A stretch of DNA of 64,000 nucleotides from Sabellastarte sp. h YS-2021 (taxonomy: Eukaryota > Annelida > Polychaeta > Sabellida > Sabellidae). A program made the translations under genes and the position numbers. Every line of letters begins with the position of its first letter. Within the stretch, counting starts at the first letter, position 1. The notes beneath the pieces are model-generated. The model made no database searches. It saw nothing but the letters and a program-made list of their open reading frames with translations, and had not been told where the DNA came from. Shown piece after piece: positions 62,807-64,000 of this stretch. The stretch spans positions 84,472,706 through 84,536,705 of the forward strand of contig OZ024934.1 of NCBI GenBank assembly GCA_964017235.1, given 5' to 3'.

Positions 62807-64000
62807 CCGGGGTTTGGGGCCAGGCTCAGCCCCCCTCAAACTAGGAAATATCAGGTATATCCTAATACAACCAATCTGAAGCTCTTCTTTAATTTTGCAT
62901 ATGTTTTAACAATAATTGAGGATATATTAGGCCCATTTGGAGCATTACATCTCTGAAAATAAATTATTTCACCCATATAGTGCTGTAAAAATGGTCAAAA
63001 ATACATGTAAATTACACCAAACCAGTACCAAATACTGGTCTATAATGCTGAAATTTGGCCAGAATATAAGGTGGCACATACTAAATCTGACTGAACCGGT
63101 TTTAAAATTACATCTGATATAACAGTACCTATAGTTTGGCAATATTGGCTTCAGCTGGCCCCAAATTCGCTTCTGTGGGGCTGCATTAAGATATACTTAA
63201 ATTTGTCAAAGTAAGACAATTTTAAGGCTGAAAACCATATTGTTTGCTAGAGCTGGCGCCACTAAATGAGATTCCACAACAATATTCCTTAATAAATACA
63301 TAACTGGTCCAAAATACACGTATTGGAAGTGCAGGTATCGAGGGGGTGATCATATGGCACATCAGTCCAAAACCCCACTTAAACTTCATCAATCTGGCTC
63401 AGATTTTCACAGGAAACTCAGTTCATATCACACATTGATATTGTATTGTCTTGACTTACTCAGGAAACCAATTAAAAATTTCAATTTTCCGGGGTTTGGG
63501 GCCAGGCTCAGCCCCCTCTCAAATTAGGAAATATCAGGTATATCCTAATACAACCAATCTGAAGCTCTTCTTTAATTTTGCATATGTTTTAACAATAATT
63601 GAGGATATATTAGGCCCATTTGGAGCATTACATCTCTGAAAATAAATTATTTCACCCATATAGTGCTGTAAAAATGGTCAAAAATACATGTAAATTACAC
63701 CAAACCAGTACCAAATACTGGTCTATAATGCTGAAATTTGGCCAGAATATAAGGTGGCACATACTAAATCTGACTGAACCGGTTTTAAAATTACATCTGA
63801 TATAACAGTACCTATAGTTTGGCAATATTGGCTTCAGCTGGCCCCAAATTCGCTTCTGTGGGGCTGCATTAAGATATACTTAAATTTGGCAAAGTAAGAC
63901 AATTTTAAGGCTGAAAACCATATTGTTTGCTAGAGCTGGCGCCACTAAATGAGATTCCACAACAATATTCCTTAATAAATACATAACTGGTCCAAAATAC
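62807..64000. repeat. Satellite units after the six-unit HOR, running off the window
   Basis: One complete unit (62807-63488) and a 512-bp partial unit. They have CAAATACTGG and GGCTTCAGC alleles, like the dimer subunits to the left, but lack both markers of the 4,095-bp HOR. Confidence 0.7.

Larger units (their letters stand above)
15891..64000. repeat. Tandem satellite array, right arm (same unit and orientation)
   Basis: Seen: the array resumes at 15891 with the missing 502 bp of the interrupted unit. It continues in the same orientation from the unit start at 16393 to the last unit start at 63489, about 69 complete units averaging close to 682.5 bp, and then a 512-bp partial unit reaches the window edge. 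The array therefore extends beyond the window on this side, and also on the left since base 1 is already inside it. The sequence matches the left arm and shares diagnostic variants with it, including GCATATTCTTTAAC and CAAATGTTGG, so both arms were one array before the insertion. No unrelated spacer, gene or second mobile element is visible in these 48 kb. Confidence 0.97.

Overview
The window is eukaryotic and most likely from an invertebrate animal. About 90% of it is one tandem satellite array with a repeat unit of about 683 bp, lying in one orientation from base 1 to base 64000. The array is interrupted once, by a complete-looking tyrosine-recombinase (YR) retrotransposon of 6,833 bp (9058-15890) whose genes are on the minus strand. 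There are no bacterial-type operons, rRNA or tRNA genes, and no host protein-coding gene that I can support. The animal assignment is an inference from the retrotransposon family, whose RT signatures (SPFMTR, DLSWP, YVDD) are typical of DIRS/Ngaro elements in aquatic invertebrates. I cannot name the species.

Satellite: 13 complete units precede the insertion, one unit is split by it, about 69 complete units follow it, and a partial unit ends the window. Units are nearly identical but carry shared diagnostic variants that recur at multiples of the unit length. These define higher-order repeats (HORs) that change along the array: dimers (1-2728), duplicated single units (2729-4094), a 4-unit HOR (4095-9057), a mosaic of 3-, 5-, 6- and 8-unit spacings (16393-43011), a dimer/trimer zone (43012-50521), and three successive copies of a 6-unit, 4,095-bp HOR made of three 1,365-bp dimers (50522-62806). 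This pattern is expected from repeated unequal exchange, and it fits centromeric or pericentromeric DNA.

Retrotransposon: read in the sense direction (right to left here), the layout is A1 (15890-15651), 5' untranslated region, gag, RT-RNase H, YR, B1 (10326-9858), A2 (9856-9617), an 89-bp spacer, and B2 (9527-9059). The two A copies (240 bp) and the two B copies (469 bp) look identical by eye. This is the split-direct-repeat architecture of Ngaro/PAT-type elements. I see no methyltransferase domain, which favours Ngaro over PAT or DIRS1. The split satellite unit is exactly 683 bp when the two flanks are joined (181 + 502), so insertion was precise and made no target-site duplication, as expected for recombinase-mediated integration.

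How the genes work together: Gag (413 aa, zinc-binding motifs at both ends) would package the RNA. The RT-RNase H frame has no usable AUG and overlaps the end of gag in the -1 frame. In that overlap lie two canonical in-phase -1 slippery heptamers, the second followed after 9 nt by a 9-bp stem, so the polymerase is probably made as a Gag-Pol frameshift product. The YR (331 codons, complete R-K-H-R-H-Y catalytic set) also lacks a nearby AUG and opens just after a strong-looking splice acceptor, so it may be expressed by splicing. The B1/A2 junction carries the sequence that would be present at the junction of a circular DNA intermediate, which the recombinase would join to the target. Intact frames and identical repeats argue for a recent, possibly still competent insertion.
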